From Gammaproteobacteria bacterium (GTDB lineage: Bacteria > Pseudomonadota > Gammaproteobacteria > Pseudomonadales > Pseudohongiellaceae), in NCBI GenBank assembly GCA_017853205.1, contig JAFMKB010000003.1, positions 52,185-116,184 on the forward strand: 64,000 bases of DNA. Reading direction: 5' to 3'. Each line of letters begins with the position of its first letter. Position 1 is the stretch's first letter. The notes under the pieces are model-generated. The model made no database searches. It saw only the letters and a program-made list of their open reading frames with translations, and was not told the origin of the DNA. Position numbers and translations under genes: made by a program. Positions 52,689 to 61,525 of the stretch are shown here, piece after piece.

Positions 52689-53705
52689 CTAACCGCCTGT
52701 CATGTTCATTAATCGAATGGGTTGTGCGTGGTCTTTTTCGTAAAAATAGTGCCGCTCGGGTTTAAGATCCATCGCCGCTACTATCGCGTCGCGTAGCATT
52801 GATTCGCTAAAATCTTCTGCCCTTAAAATTGCCCTAAGGTCCATCGAGTGCTCATTTCCCAGGCATAGGAGTAGTCGACCCTCAACCGTGACCCGAACCC
52901 TATTGCAGTCACCACAAAAATTATGGGTAACTGGAGAGATGAAACCGATACGTGATTTATATCCCTTTACGTCTACGTAACGCGAGGGCCCTGCGGTTTT
53001 AGCCGCACTCTCAGAGAGCTCGAAGCGCGAACTTAAAAGCTCTCTAACCCATGCGTTACTGCAGGTAGTGTCCTCACGCGCATGATCGGAGGCTTCTCCG
53101 AGTGGCATTTCCTCAATAAAGGCGATGTCGATATCGCGCGCCAATGCGTATTCCGCCAAATCAATGACTTCGTCTTCGTTATAGCCGCGCATGATGACGC
53201 TGTTGAGCTTCACTCTATCAAAACCCGCTGCTCTCGCTGCGTCTATTCCTTCGAGTACTTTATCTAGCTTCCCCACTCTGGAAATCCGTTTGAAACGTTC
53301 AGCGTTAAGGCTATCGATACTCACATTTACCCTTGTGACGCCTGCGGCACGCAAGGGTTCGGCGTACTTATCAAGCTGAGCACCATTGGTTGTCATCAGT
53401 AGTTCCTTCAGATCCGAGAGTTGCCCTAAGCGCTCTACGAGGCTGAGTACATCGCTGCGCACCAGTGGCTCACCACCCGTCAAACGAATCTTTGTTACTC
53501 CAAGATCAACGAAAGCTTTAGCAACGAGAAACAACTCCTCAAGACTGAGTATTTCTTTGCGCGGCAAAAACGTCATTTCCTCGGTCATGCAATAAACGCA
53601 GCGAAAATCGCACCGATCAGTAACCGACAACCGAATGTAATCGACTCGGCGTCCGAATTTGTCAACTAACGCCTTGCGGTTAGTGCCACTGTTACTTGCT
53701 GCCAT
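52689..53705 (-). CDS. moaA: GTP 3',8-cyclase MoaA
   Basis: MoaA is the radical SAM enzyme that starts molybdopterin synthesis from GTP. The N-terminal cluster motif is CDFRCVYC (CxxxCxxC) near residue 32, and a second cluster site lies in NFCGDCNRVRV near 263 with a later Cys in LLLCLG. Unlike many MoaA proteins, it lacks the C-terminal double glycine; it ends NMTGG, so the GG is in fact present. It is followed by moaB with a 105-base gap. Confidence 0.96.
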   Translation of the reverse strand: MAASNSGTNRKALVDKFGRRVDYIRLSVTDRCDFRCVYCMTEEMTFLPRKEILSLEELFLVAKAFVDLGVTKIRLTGGEPLVRSDVLSLVERLGQLSDLKELLMTTNGAQLDKYAEPLRAAGVTRVNVSIDSLNAERFKRISRVGKLDKVLEGIDAARAAGFDRVKLNSVIMRGYNEDEVIDLAEYALARDIDIAFIEEMPLGEASDHAREDTTCSNAWVRELLSSRFELSESAAKTAGPSRYVDVKGYKSRIGFISPVTHNFCGDCNRVRVTVEGRLLLCLGNEHSMDLRAILRAEDFSESMLRDAIVAAMDLKPERHYFYEKDHAQPIRLMNMTGG

Positions 53706-53812
53706 GCTGCAGATCCTTTTCCATTGCAGTTGAGGTTCTCGGCCAATTAAATGAGCCTAACTATACCTCTCTTCACACTGTATTGCAGGCCTCGAAGGCC
53801 AGTTCTATGTCA

Positions 53813-54466
53813 TCACCTGAGCAGCTGGGCCGCGATGACACAGAGGGTACATCCCATCAGGGTGTCGATGACCGGGGCCGCACGTAACACGAGGGATCTA
53901 ACCTGCGGGCGGCCGATGACTATAGAGAGCCAAGCAAACCAAGCGAAGGTGGCGAGCACCAAATAGCTACCATAGATCAGTTGTTGCGCTATTGCCGTCG
54001 CAGGATCAATTACCACAGCAAACAAGGCAAGAAAGAAGAGTGTCGCCTTCGGATTTAGACCATTCGTAGCAAAGCCAGTGACAAAAGCGCGGCGCGCAAG
54101 CTGCATAGACGGAGTTGGCGCATCAACTTCAGAGATCTCTAGACTTACGGAGTTTGATGAACGCCGAAGCCGAAATTCACGAAATGCCGAATAAAGCGAC
54201 TGGCCTCCCAGAAAAATCAGCAGAATTGCAGCACCCACCTTCATGCCCGAAAATAGAGTAGGCGAACTCGCGATAATTACAGCGACGCCAAAAAGACAGT
54301 AACTTACATGAAGGCCGATACCGGATGCGATACCGGCACTCGCCCAAAGCCCAGCAAAGCTCCCGTTCTTGAGTGTCTGCCGGAGCACGATGGCAAAATC
54401 AGGACCTGGCGAAGTTACCGCTAGAAGGTGCGCTAGAGCGATCGTACCAAACTCGGTCCAATTCAA
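53813..54466 (-). CDS. LysE/RhtB family amino acid exporter
   Basis: This 217-residue protein has six predicted membrane helices and the family opening LLAVTSPGPDFAIVLRQTLKNG. Such proteins export amino acids or homoserine-type compounds; the substrate is not visible. The likely start is TTG, three bases after the ccmI stop, so it may be coupled to the ccm operon by position. Its place is probably incidental to cytochrome maturation. Confidence 0.88.
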   Translation of the reverse strand: MNWTEFGTIALAHLLAVTSPGPDFAIVLRQTLKNGSFAGLWASAGIASGIGLHVSYCLFGVAVIIASSPTLFSGMKVGAAILLIFLGGQSLYSAFREFRLRRSSNSVSLEISEVDAPTPSMQLARRAFVTGFATNGLNPKATLFFLALFAVVIDPATAIAQQLIYGSYLVLATFAWFAWLSIVIGRPQVRSLVLRAAPVIDTLMGCTLCVIAAQLLR

Positions 54467-54469
54467 CGG

Positions 54470-55699
54470 CTACTCGACCTCGTCACTAATCGTAAGCCTG
54501 ATAACTCCCTTCTGAGTCTTATGGGCAAAATCGTCAGAAACGACGCGATAATCGCCTCGTGAAGGGTTCGCCGTACCGGAAAGAGACACTAATGCCGAAA
54601 CGCGAACCAAATCTGCCGAACTGAGATTGAATGGCCCTACTTGCGAGGAATTATCCAGGACAATCGTCGCAGGGAGATCGGCAACCCGAAGCTGCGCTGC
54701 AGCGAGCGGCGGCATTCCTTCGCGCTCTGCATTACGCACAGCGACAAAAACCCGCAAATCAGGCGGCACCACCAAACCCTCAGCCAGAGCAAGTTGAACC
54801 TCTATCACAGGTTCTGCTATCTGCTCGCCAGATTCTTCTTGCATCAACCTCTGTGCATTGGCAATTTCTGCACGAAGGGACTGAGCCTCAGGAGAATTCG
54901 GGTCGAGCTGAATAAGTATCCGCCAATTAGCGATAGCAGCTTCGTAGTCACCTCGGTTCTGTGCATCCGCTGCAAGCAATTGAATGATGGCAATCTCGTT
55001 GGGATTGATCGCACGCGCTTGTTCTATGAGCGCATCGAGCTCAGGAGTGAACTGAAACTCAGATTTAATGTAGAGAGCAAGTGCCGCACGCCCAAGCACT
55101 AGCGCTTCCTCGGGCTCACCACTAAGCCGCTGCGCTGCTTGACGATAAGATATTTCAGCCTCGTTAAATCTACCTATTGTCGCGAAGTTTTCACCCAAAA
55201 AATACCAAACCCAAGGATTCTCATTCCCATTCTTAACCAAATCACCCAGTTGAGTCACAAGAGCCGAGGCAGCAGCAACATCTCCTCGCGCGGCGAGCGA
55301 CTCTTGAAACAATCCCATGACTTGGACGTCTTCAATGAACCCCCAGCGTTTATAGAGAGCGACAGACATTGTAGGAAGCACGATAACGATCAGGCCTACA
55401 ATGAGCCAACCACGAGGGGAATGAACAGGCACCTTTCTATTCGGCATCGACTCTTCGACGTCATCTAGCAGAGACTGCTGTAATTCTCGCAGCAGAACGG
55501 CGTGTTCGTCTGCCTCTATTTCGCCGTCCGCAAGATCCTGAGCAAGTTCACTTTCTCTTTCCGCAAAAAGCCGAAGATTCTCGCTGCGCTGAACGCTATC
55601 GACCGCCACTTCATCGGCCCCGTTCGCTCGATAGAAAGGGACCACAAAAAAAGCAAGCGCTAGAGCGGCAAGCACTGCAGCTAAACTCCAAAAAAGCAT
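54470..55699 (-). CDS. ccmI: Cytochrome c biogenesis protein CcmI
   Basis: CcmI is the apocytochrome c chaperone of System I. Two membrane helices (about residues 2-22 and 95-115) flank a cytoplasmic loop; a periplasmic TPR domain (about 120-290) binds the apocytochrome C-terminus, and a C-terminal beta domain follows. The 409-residue length fits. It is the last ccm gene here and is followed by a LysE-family gene. Confidence 0.93.
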   Translation of the reverse strand: MLFWSLAAVLAALALAFFVVPFYRANGADEVAVDSVQRSENLRLFAERESELAQDLADGEIEADEHAVLLRELQQSLLDDVEESMPNRKVPVHSPRGWLIVGLIVIVLPTMSVALYKRWGFIEDVQVMGLFQESLAARGDVAAASALVTQLGDLVKNGNENPWVWYFLGENFATIGRFNEAEISYRQAAQRLSGEPEEALVLGRAALALYIKSEFQFTPELDALIEQARAINPNEIAIIQLLAADAQNRGDYEAAIANWRILIQLDPNSPEAQSLRAEIANAQRLMQEESGEQIAEPVIEVQLALAEGLVVPPDLRVFVAVRNAEREGMPPLAAAQLRVADLPATIVLDNSSQVGPFNLSSADLVRVSALVSLSGTANPSRGDYRVVSDDFAHKTQKGVIRLTISDEVE

Positions 55700-55762
55700 A
55701 ATAATCCTGTTGTTCTCTCTGTTTGCCGCGTCGAATTCGCGCTAATTAGTTGCTAGATAGCC

Positions 55763-56314
55763 CTACTCATTTGAGTTCTTGGCAACGGCTTTCGACCTAT
55801 CGTGTTCGGCGATTAACGCGTCTAGACGGCTCTTTGAGTCACCCGTAACAACCACCGGTTCCGCGTCCATTTTCTTGGCCTTTCGCCAAATATTTACAAG
55901 CACTATTGCGCCAATGAGGAAAAATAAAAGAGGACCGAACCACAGCAATATAGTCTCAGGTTTTAACCTCGGCTTATAGAATATGAAATCGCCGTAGCGT
56001 TCATACATAAATTGTTCAATCTGCTCGTCGCTCATCCCCTCCATGATCATCCGATGCACTTCACGGCGCAGATCTTCGGCCACGCCGCCGGTGGACCCTG
56101 AAAGACTAGTGTTTTGACACATGGGACAGCGAAGTTCGTCCGACAGCGAACGGAACCTTTTTTGCTGTTCTTGCGTTTCAAATTCGAATGTATCGACCTG
56201 GGCGAAACTTAACCCCGGCAGAGAAACAGCAAGAATCGACAACGCAAGGCATAGAAAACTGAAACCACTGAATTTTCTTAGCCGCACTTGACTCGTTAAA
56301 TGACTACTCATCAT
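55763..56314 (-). CDS. ccmH: Cytochrome c biogenesis protein CcmH
   Basis: CcmH is the membrane-bound thiol protein that reduces or presents apocytochrome cysteines. A signal or anchor helix precedes the redox motif LRCPMCQNTSL (CxxC) near residue 61; a second helix is near 120-145. Its start overlaps the ccmG stop as ATGA. It is the short CcmH of organisms with a separate CcmI. Confidence 0.95.
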   Translation of the reverse strand: MMSSHLTSQVRLRKFSGFSFLCLALSILAVSLPGLSFAQVDTFEFETQEQQKRFRSLSDELRCPMCQNTSLSGSTGGVAEDLRREVHRMIMEGMSDEQIEQFMYERYGDFIFYKPRLKPETILLWFGPLLFFLIGAIVLVNIWRKAKKMDAEPVVVTGDSKSRLDALIAEHDRSKAVAKNSNE

Positions 56315-56847
56315 TCGGCCTCTTCCGCTCTGAGCTCAGCGATCGCCGGTTCAAACACTTCACGCCATACCGTTTCATCGAGAACGCTGACATGTCGATA
56401 GCGAATAACTCCCTTACTATCGACCAAATAAGTTTCTGGTGCGCCGTAGACGCCAAGGTCGATACCAAATCGCCCTGGTTCATCGAGTATACTGAACGCA
56501 TAAGGATTACCATTGTCCTCCAACCAATTAAGCGCCAGCGCTTTTTGGTCACGATAGTTAACACCAACGATGGGAATTTCACCTGATTCAGACAGACGCA
56601 TAAATGTGGGGTGCTCAACTAAGCATGGCAGACAATAGCTACCCCAGACGTTAAGAAGAAAGGGTTCGGACGGCAAAGAGTCGTTGGTTACGGAGGTACC
56701 ATCAACGGTCGTGAGATCAAACGCCGGCATTGGCTTATCGATCAACATAGAAGGCAGCTCTTTACTGTCAAGATAAAGTCCCCGCCACATGACAAGCGCC
56801 AAAATCACAAAGGCGGCTACTGGCAGAAACGCGAGTGAACGATTCAT
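56311..56847 (-). CDS. ccmG: Thiol:disulfide interchange protein CcmG (DsbE)
   Basis: This membrane-anchored thioredoxin fold protein keeps CcmH and apocytochrome thiols reduced. An N-terminal helix is followed by the thioredoxin domain; the active site reads WGSYCLPCLVEHP, with Tyr in place of the usual Trp before the first Cys. The GVNYRDQKALALNWL block is typical of CcmG. The ATG at 56847 with GGAG upstream is better than the TTG five codons earlier. Confidence 0.94.
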   Translation of the reverse strand: MNRSLAFLPVAAFVILALVMWRGLYLDSKELPSMLIDKPMPAFDLTTVDGTSVTNDSLPSEPFLLNVWGSYCLPCLVEHPTFMRLSESGEIPIVGVNYRDQKALALNWLEDNGNPYAFSILDEPGRFGIDLGVYGAPETYLVDSKGVIRYRHVSVLDETVWREVFEPAIAELRAEEAE

Positions 56848-56902
56848 CTTTGTTGACTCCAAATAGAATAAACTCCGAACACCTCATGCTGAGACAAACC
56901 CT

Positions 56903-56955
56903 AGAGCCCATTCTAGGATTAGGCTAGGAGCTTGTTTAGGACCTTATCTAGGGCC
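56903..56955. repeat. CTAGG-rich imperfect microrepeat
   Basis: Between ccmF and ccmG the sequence repeats short blocks of the type CTAGG/TTAGG several times (for example near 56913, 56924, 56936 and 56949). The units are irregular. It may be decayed repeat DNA. Confidence 0.35.
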
Positions 56956-58959
56956 TTACCTTGGAACTACCTCAGCTGACCCTGCCGAAGGGACGTCGAC
57001 TGACTGCTTCTTGTCAGCGTGCTTCTCGAGCGCTCGACGGTAGCGCTTGTCACCCGCCGCTACCACGCCGCCTAAGCACATAAAGATCGCGCCGAGCCAA
57101 ACCCAGCGAACAAAGGGTTTGACGTAAATAGTCATCGACCAAGAAGCGGCGCCCTTCTCCTCACCAAGCGTAACGAAGAGGTCCCGCCAGAATCCGGCGT
57201 CAATTGCCATTTCTGTAGAAGGCGTCCCGCTGGCAAGATACAGGCGTCTCTCTGGATGCAGTTCACGTAAAAATTCATCGCCACGGTAAACGTTAAGCGT
57301 TGCTTCCATGCCACGAAAATTGGGACCGGTTATTGGCTTAGCGCCGACAAATTCGAACGCATAGCCGCCGAGGCTCATGCGCTCCCCGGGGCTCAGTAGC
57401 ACGCTTTTTTCTGTGGAGTAGACACTCGTAAGGGCCGCCCCGACGACCATTATCGCCACCCCCAAGTGAGCGATCTGCATTCCATAGTAACTCAAAGGCA
57501 GCGAGGCCAGGCCAGCGCTGAGAGTTTTCTTATTCGCCACCTTATTTTTTATGTCCCTCACGGCAGACAAGAGTATCCAAAGGGCAAGAGCGATGGTAAT
57601 CGTTGCCCCTAATCCGAATTCGAGAGTTATCGCAAGGGGTAGAACGACGCCAAGGCCGAGACTGATGACACCAACCCAGAGGAGCTGAGTGGACAGATAA
57701 CGCCCTGATGTCTTCTTCCATCGAGAGATTGGTCCGACGCCGAGGACCAGCGCGAGCAATGCCATCAAGGGGACGAAAATCGCATTAAAGTAAGGAGGTC
57801 CAATAGAGATCAGATCATCGGTAAGCGCCTGATAAACCATTGGGAAGAGCGTCCCAAGAAACACCGAAGCAGCAGACACAACCAAAATGAGATTATTTAC
57901 GAGAAGAAGCATTTCACGCGACAAAATCCCAAAACCGAAACGTCCCCGCAGTAGCGGCGCGCGCAGCGCGAACAGCAAGAGCGCCCCACCGACCGACAGT
58001 GTCAGAATGGCAAGAATAAAGACTCCACGCTCTGGGTCCGTCGCAAACGCATGAACTGACGTGAGCAGTCCTGAGCGTGTTATGAAGGTGCCAAGCAGGC
58101 TTCCTGCAAACGCGAGAATCGCGAGCATTACTGTCCAGCTCTTGAATATCCCTCTCTTTTCAGTCACTGCGAGCGAGTGGATTAGTGCCGTGCCAAAAAG
58201 CCAGGTAATAAGCGGTGGGTTTTCGACCGGATCCCATGCCCACCAGCCGCCCCAGCCCAACTCATAATAGGCCCACCAGCTGCCAAGCGCGATCCCAATA
58301 GTGAGAATTGCCCAGGCGACATTCGCCCATGGCCGACACCAGCGCGCCCATGCAGCATCCAACCGACCACTTAACAGCGCGGCCATAGCAAACGCAAACA
58401 CAACAGAAAATCCAACGTACCCCATGTAAAGCGTCGGCGGGTGAACAATAAAGCCGAAATCTTGTAGGGCGGAATTCAAATCAGCGCCGTCTGCAGGTGG
58501 CAGAGGCACGATTCGATCGAAGGGATTGGAGGTGGCTAGCATAAATAGCAGATAGCCTACACTCAGAAGCCCGAGAACGCCGAGTACACGCGCGACAAAT
58601 TCGAGAGGCATGCTGCGGCTAAATATCGCTACCGCTAGCATCCAACCTGCGAGCATAAACGTCCAGAGTAAGAACGAGCCTTCGTGCCCTCCCCAGACCG
58701 CTGTCAATTTATAGCGAAATGGTAGTAAAGAGTTGGAATGTTGTTGAATGTAGGTAACCGAAAAATCGTCGATAGCGAACGAATACGTCAACAGCACGTA
58801 CGCGAGGCCAATAAAAACAAAGATACCCGCGACCAAGGGTCTAGCTAGCCCCATGAAACGGGCGTTGCCGTTCGCTGCTCCGTAGAGAGGGAAAGTTCCG
58901 AGCAGCAAGCACAAGCAGAGCGCGAGAATGAGAGCAAAATGTCCTAGTTCTGGAAGCAA
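56956..58959 (-). CDS. ccmF: Heme lyase subunit CcmF
   Basis: CcmF is the large membrane core that joins heme from CcmE to apocytochrome c. The 667-residue protein has about 15 membrane helices and the tryptophan-rich WWD motif GWGGWWAWDPVENP near residue 235, with conserved histidines around it. The start appears to be TTG with AGGA close upstream. It lies between ccmE (116 bases upstream) and ccmG. Confidence 0.96.
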   Translation of the reverse strand: MLPELGHFALILALCLCLLLGTFPLYGAANGNARFMGLARPLVAGIFVFIGLAYVLLTYSFAIDDFSVTYIQQHSNSLLPFRYKLTAVWGGHEGSFLLWTFMLAGWMLAVAIFSRSMPLEFVARVLGVLGLLSVGYLLFMLATSNPFDRIVPLPPADGADLNSALQDFGFIVHPPTLYMGYVGFSVVFAFAMAALLSGRLDAAWARWCRPWANVAWAILTIGIALGSWWAYYELGWGGWWAWDPVENPPLITWLFGTALIHSLAVTEKRGIFKSWTVMLAILAFAGSLLGTFITRSGLLTSVHAFATDPERGVFILAILTLSVGGALLLFALRAPLLRGRFGFGILSREMLLLVNNLILVVSAASVFLGTLFPMVYQALTDDLISIGPPYFNAIFVPLMALLALVLGVGPISRWKKTSGRYLSTQLLWVGVISLGLGVVLPLAITLEFGLGATITIALALWILLSAVRDIKNKVANKKTLSAGLASLPLSYYGMQIAHLGVAIMVVGAALTSVYSTEKSVLLSPGERMSLGGYAFEFVGAKPITGPNFRGMEATLNVYRGDEFLRELHPERRLYLASGTPSTEMAIDAGFWRDLFVTLGEEKGAASWSMTIYVKPFVRWVWLGAIFMCLGGVVAAGDKRYRRALEKHADKKQSVDVPSAGSAEVVPR

Positions 58960-59075
58960 AGAATCCTACCTCGGTGCAGGGCACCATCTTTTGTTCTGGA
59001 AGAGCGAAGCGATAGCATGTGGCTGCTTTGCCCGAGTCTCAATCACATTTTACCGGTCCAAGCCTATTTCACGTC

Positions 59076-59549
59076 CTAGTAGCTAGGCTTATAACCCTCG
59101 CTTGGCATAACACCTTGCGCGCCAGTTCCTGCCGCGTCCAATGCGGCTTTGACCTCCGGAGACATATAATTCTCGTCATGCTTGGCGAGCACTTTAGAGG
59201 CTTGAAACACGCCACTCGAATCTACTCTACCCTCAGCGACGATGCCCTGACCTTCACGAAAGAGATCTGGAAGAATACCGACGTAATGGATCGGTACTTC
59301 GCTGACAAAATCAGTGGTTACAAAGTTGACACTCAAACTGTCCTCCTCGCGTGCGATGGAGCCGTCTTTCACCATGCCACCGATACGGAAGTGCTGCCCA
59401 TCCGGCACCTCGCCTTCGGCAACCTGTGTGGGCGTGAAAAACATATTGATGTTCTGTTTGAGCGCATAGAGCGTCAAACCGACAGCCGCGCTGAGCCCAA
59501 GAGTAATAAAAATGATAATACCTAACTTCTTTCTGCGATGAGGTTTCAT
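59076..59549 (-). CDS. ccmE: Heme chaperone CcmE
   Basis: CcmE covalently carries heme through His in the LAKHDENYMSPEV motif near residue 125. The 157-residue protein has an N-terminal basic stretch, one membrane helix (about 10-29) and an OB-fold domain (GGMVKDGSI). AAGGAG precedes the start, which overlaps the ccmD stop as ATGA. Confidence 0.96.
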   Translation of the reverse strand: MKPHRRKKLGIIIFITLGLSAAVGLTLYALKQNINMFFTPTQVAEGEVPDGQHFRIGGMVKDGSIAREEDSLSVNFVTTDFVSEVPIHYVGILPDLFREGQGIVAEGRVDSSGVFQASKVLAKHDENYMSPEVKAALDAAGTGAQGVMPSEGYKPSY

Positions 59550-59872
59550 GAATTATCTCCTTGCTGAGGGCGACGAGTATCAACAGCCCGTTGCGAAGCG
59601 GTCTCTCCGGTCTCGTCTAACTGGCCTCGCGATTCAGCTTTCGCGATCTGAACACCAGGCGTGGACCCGCTATTACGCGTGACTTGGTTCTCGATGCGCT
59701 CTCGGCGACGTAAATCCCTTAGCAAGGCGCTACGTCTCCTCAACGGCACGAGTATATTGACCGCAATGAATAACGCAAAAAGACCGTACACCGCCCAAAC
59801 ATTAAACGCATATCCACCCATGTCGATGAATTCGGCCCAGCTGTCGAATTGTATGGCGTTGATTAAATCCAT
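59546..59872 (-). CDS. ccmD: Heme exporter protein CcmD, extended
   Basis: CcmD is a small single-helix protein that helps release holo-CcmE from CcmABC. The N-terminal part (FIDMGGYAFNVWAVYGLFAL and the basic RRRSALLRDLRRRER) is typical. The product has 108 residues, whereas CcmD is often 50-75; the extra C-terminal 45 residues are hydrophilic and seem disordered. Confidence 0.92.
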   Translation of the reverse strand: MDLINAIQFDSWAEFIDMGGYAFNVWAVYGLFALFIAVNILVPLRRRSALLRDLRRRERIENQVTRNSGSTPGVQIAKAESRGQLDETGETASQRAVDTRRPQQGDNS

Positions 59873-59893
59873 GCTCTGTCGCTTCTCACTCTT

Positions 59894-60640
59894 TTACCGT
59901 TCAGCTGCGATCATCTCTTTCACCCAGAGCGCGCGGCGTTCCCGCTGCAAAATCTCGTTGCGTGTGGACAAAATCAAACTGACGCTCAAGAAAAGATAGA
60001 CCCCCAAAATCATCAGCGCAGTCGCAATCCAAAATTCAGGGCCGTTCGCACTCCCACTCTGAAGCGAAACGGGACTGGCGGGCTGATGTAATGTGTTCCA
60101 CCACTCAACCGAATACTTGATGATCACCACGTTGATACAACCTACAATGGACAAAAGCGCACATGCTTTCGCCGCTTTATCCGTGTCTTCAAGCGCTGAT
60201 CGAAGCGAAACCACACCGAGCAAGAGAAAGAACTGGAACAGCATCGACACGAGTCGACTGTCGCTCCACTCCCACCAGGTGCCCCAACTAACGCTTCCCC
60301 AAATTGAGCCGGTTGCCAACGTAATAAAAGAGAACCAAGCGCCCAAAGCGGCCGCGTTCTTGGCAACCATGTCGGCGAGTTTCATCTTCCAAACCAGCGT
60401 GATTGTTCCGGCGACAGCCATCAGCGGAAAAAAGGCAAGGGAGGTCCCAGCAACCGCGACATGGACCACCAATATTCTCGAGGTATAGCCTTGCTGGTAA
60501 TCCGGAGGCAGGAAGAGCAATGCCCATACGGTGGCTGTACCGATCACAAGAACAGTCGCGACGACGAGCCAAGGTAGCCATTTTGTTGAAAGCTCATAGA
60601 ACCATTTAGGCGATCCTAATTTGGCGAACCATAACCACAT
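59894..60640 (-). CDS. ccmC: Heme exporter / heme handling protein CcmC
   Basis: CcmC loads heme on CcmE. Six membrane helices are expected in its 248 residues. The two axial histidines are kept: His in ILVVHVAVAG near residue 60 and His in WWNTLHQPAS near 185. The WWD segment reads WGTWWEWSDSRLVSML, which by eye has one extra residue compared with WGTWWVWDARLTSEL of E. coli. I prefer the ATG at 60640 with AGGA upstream rather than the TTG three codons earlier. Confidence 0.94.
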   Translation of the reverse strand: MWLWFAKLGSPKWFYELSTKWLPWLVVATVLVIGTATVWALLFLPPDYQQGYTSRILVVHVAVAGTSLAFFPLMAVAGTITLVWKMKLADMVAKNAAALGAWFSFITLATGSIWGSVSWGTWWEWSDSRLVSMLFQFFLLLGVVSLRSALEDTDKAAKACALLSIVGCINVVIIKYSVEWWNTLHQPASPVSLQSGSANGPEFWIATALMILGVYLFLSVSLILSTRNEILQRERRALWVKEMIAAER

Positions 60641-60828
60641 ACCACTCAATCCTCAAGACAAACGCTCTGCATCTTATATTCGGTAATTCGTTCAGCTGTT
60701 TATACCCTGCGAAGTGTATCACGAGCGGGAGCCGGCGGTCGCCGTTGTTGGTGTTACAACGTGTCGCTGAACGGGCTTTTGCACTCCTTGAACTACGTAA
60801 CTGGGCGTGCTTCAGACCAAAATTACGG

Positions 60829-61524
60829 CTAACTTACACTAATACGCAGGGCTGCAGCAGAGGTGAGCGGAGCGAGGCTGAGCGAACCCGCGAGCAAGGC
60901 GAGTAAAAGCGTCAAATAGCCCCCTGAGGGGAGACCCGAAGCGCTCGCCTGCACGGCGAGTGTCCCGAAAATTAACACTGGCACACTGAACGGCAGGGTG
61001 ATGACAGCAAGAATTAATCCTCTGCTTCCCAAACCAACAGTTAATGCTACCGCGATAGACCCTATTAGGCTAAGAGTCGGTGTCCCGATGAGCAAAGTTA
61101 GCATGAGAGTCGCATAGGACTCGGAAGGCAACTTGAGCATATAAGCTAATAGCGGAGACGCGATAACGACGGGCAGGCCGCTCACTAGCCAGTGCGCGAT
61201 ATTCTTTGCCAACACCAAAAAAAACAGTGGGTGTGGGCTCAGTAATAATATTTCCAATGACCCGTCTTCAAAATCGCCTCGATACAAACTATCCATGGAC
61301 AACATCGCCGATAGCAGTACAGCGATCCAGATGACACCTGCGGCTATCTCCGTGAGTCTCTCGCCCTCTGGGCTTATTGCCAAAGGGAACAGAGAGATCA
61401 CAATGACGAAAAACATAAACGGATTAACGATGTCATTCTTGCGCTTAAACGCGATAAGCAGGTCTCGTTTAAGCGTAAGCATAAACGCTGAACGCGTGCT
61501 CGGTTTAACACCCACGGACAGCAT
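60829..61524 (-). CDS. ccmB: Heme exporter protein CcmB
   Basis: CcmB is the membrane subunit paired with the ATPase CcmA. The 231-residue protein has six helices and the family segment LYRGDFEDGSLEILLLSP near residue 85. It begins one base after the ccmA stop. A 179-base gap separates it from ccmC, unusually wide for this operon; I see no clear terminator in it. Confidence 0.95.
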   Translation of the reverse strand: MLSVGVKPSTRSAFMLTLKRDLLIAFKRKNDIVNPFMFFVIVISLFPLAISPEGERLTEIAAGVIWIAVLLSAMLSMDSLYRGDFEDGSLEILLLSPHPLFFLVLAKNIAHWLVSGLPVVIASPLLAYMLKLPSESYATLMLTLLIGTPTLSLIGSIAVALTVGLGSRGLILAVITLPFSVPVLIFGTLAVQASASGLPSGGYLTLLLALLAGSLSLAPLTSAAALRISVS

Positions 61525-61525
61525 A

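Noticed and set aside
60115..60125. Loss of an axial heme histidine in CcmC (Lys in IIKYSVEWW)
   Set aside because: The E. coli residue at that place is His174, not the axial His184; the axial residue is the His in NTLHQ, which is present.
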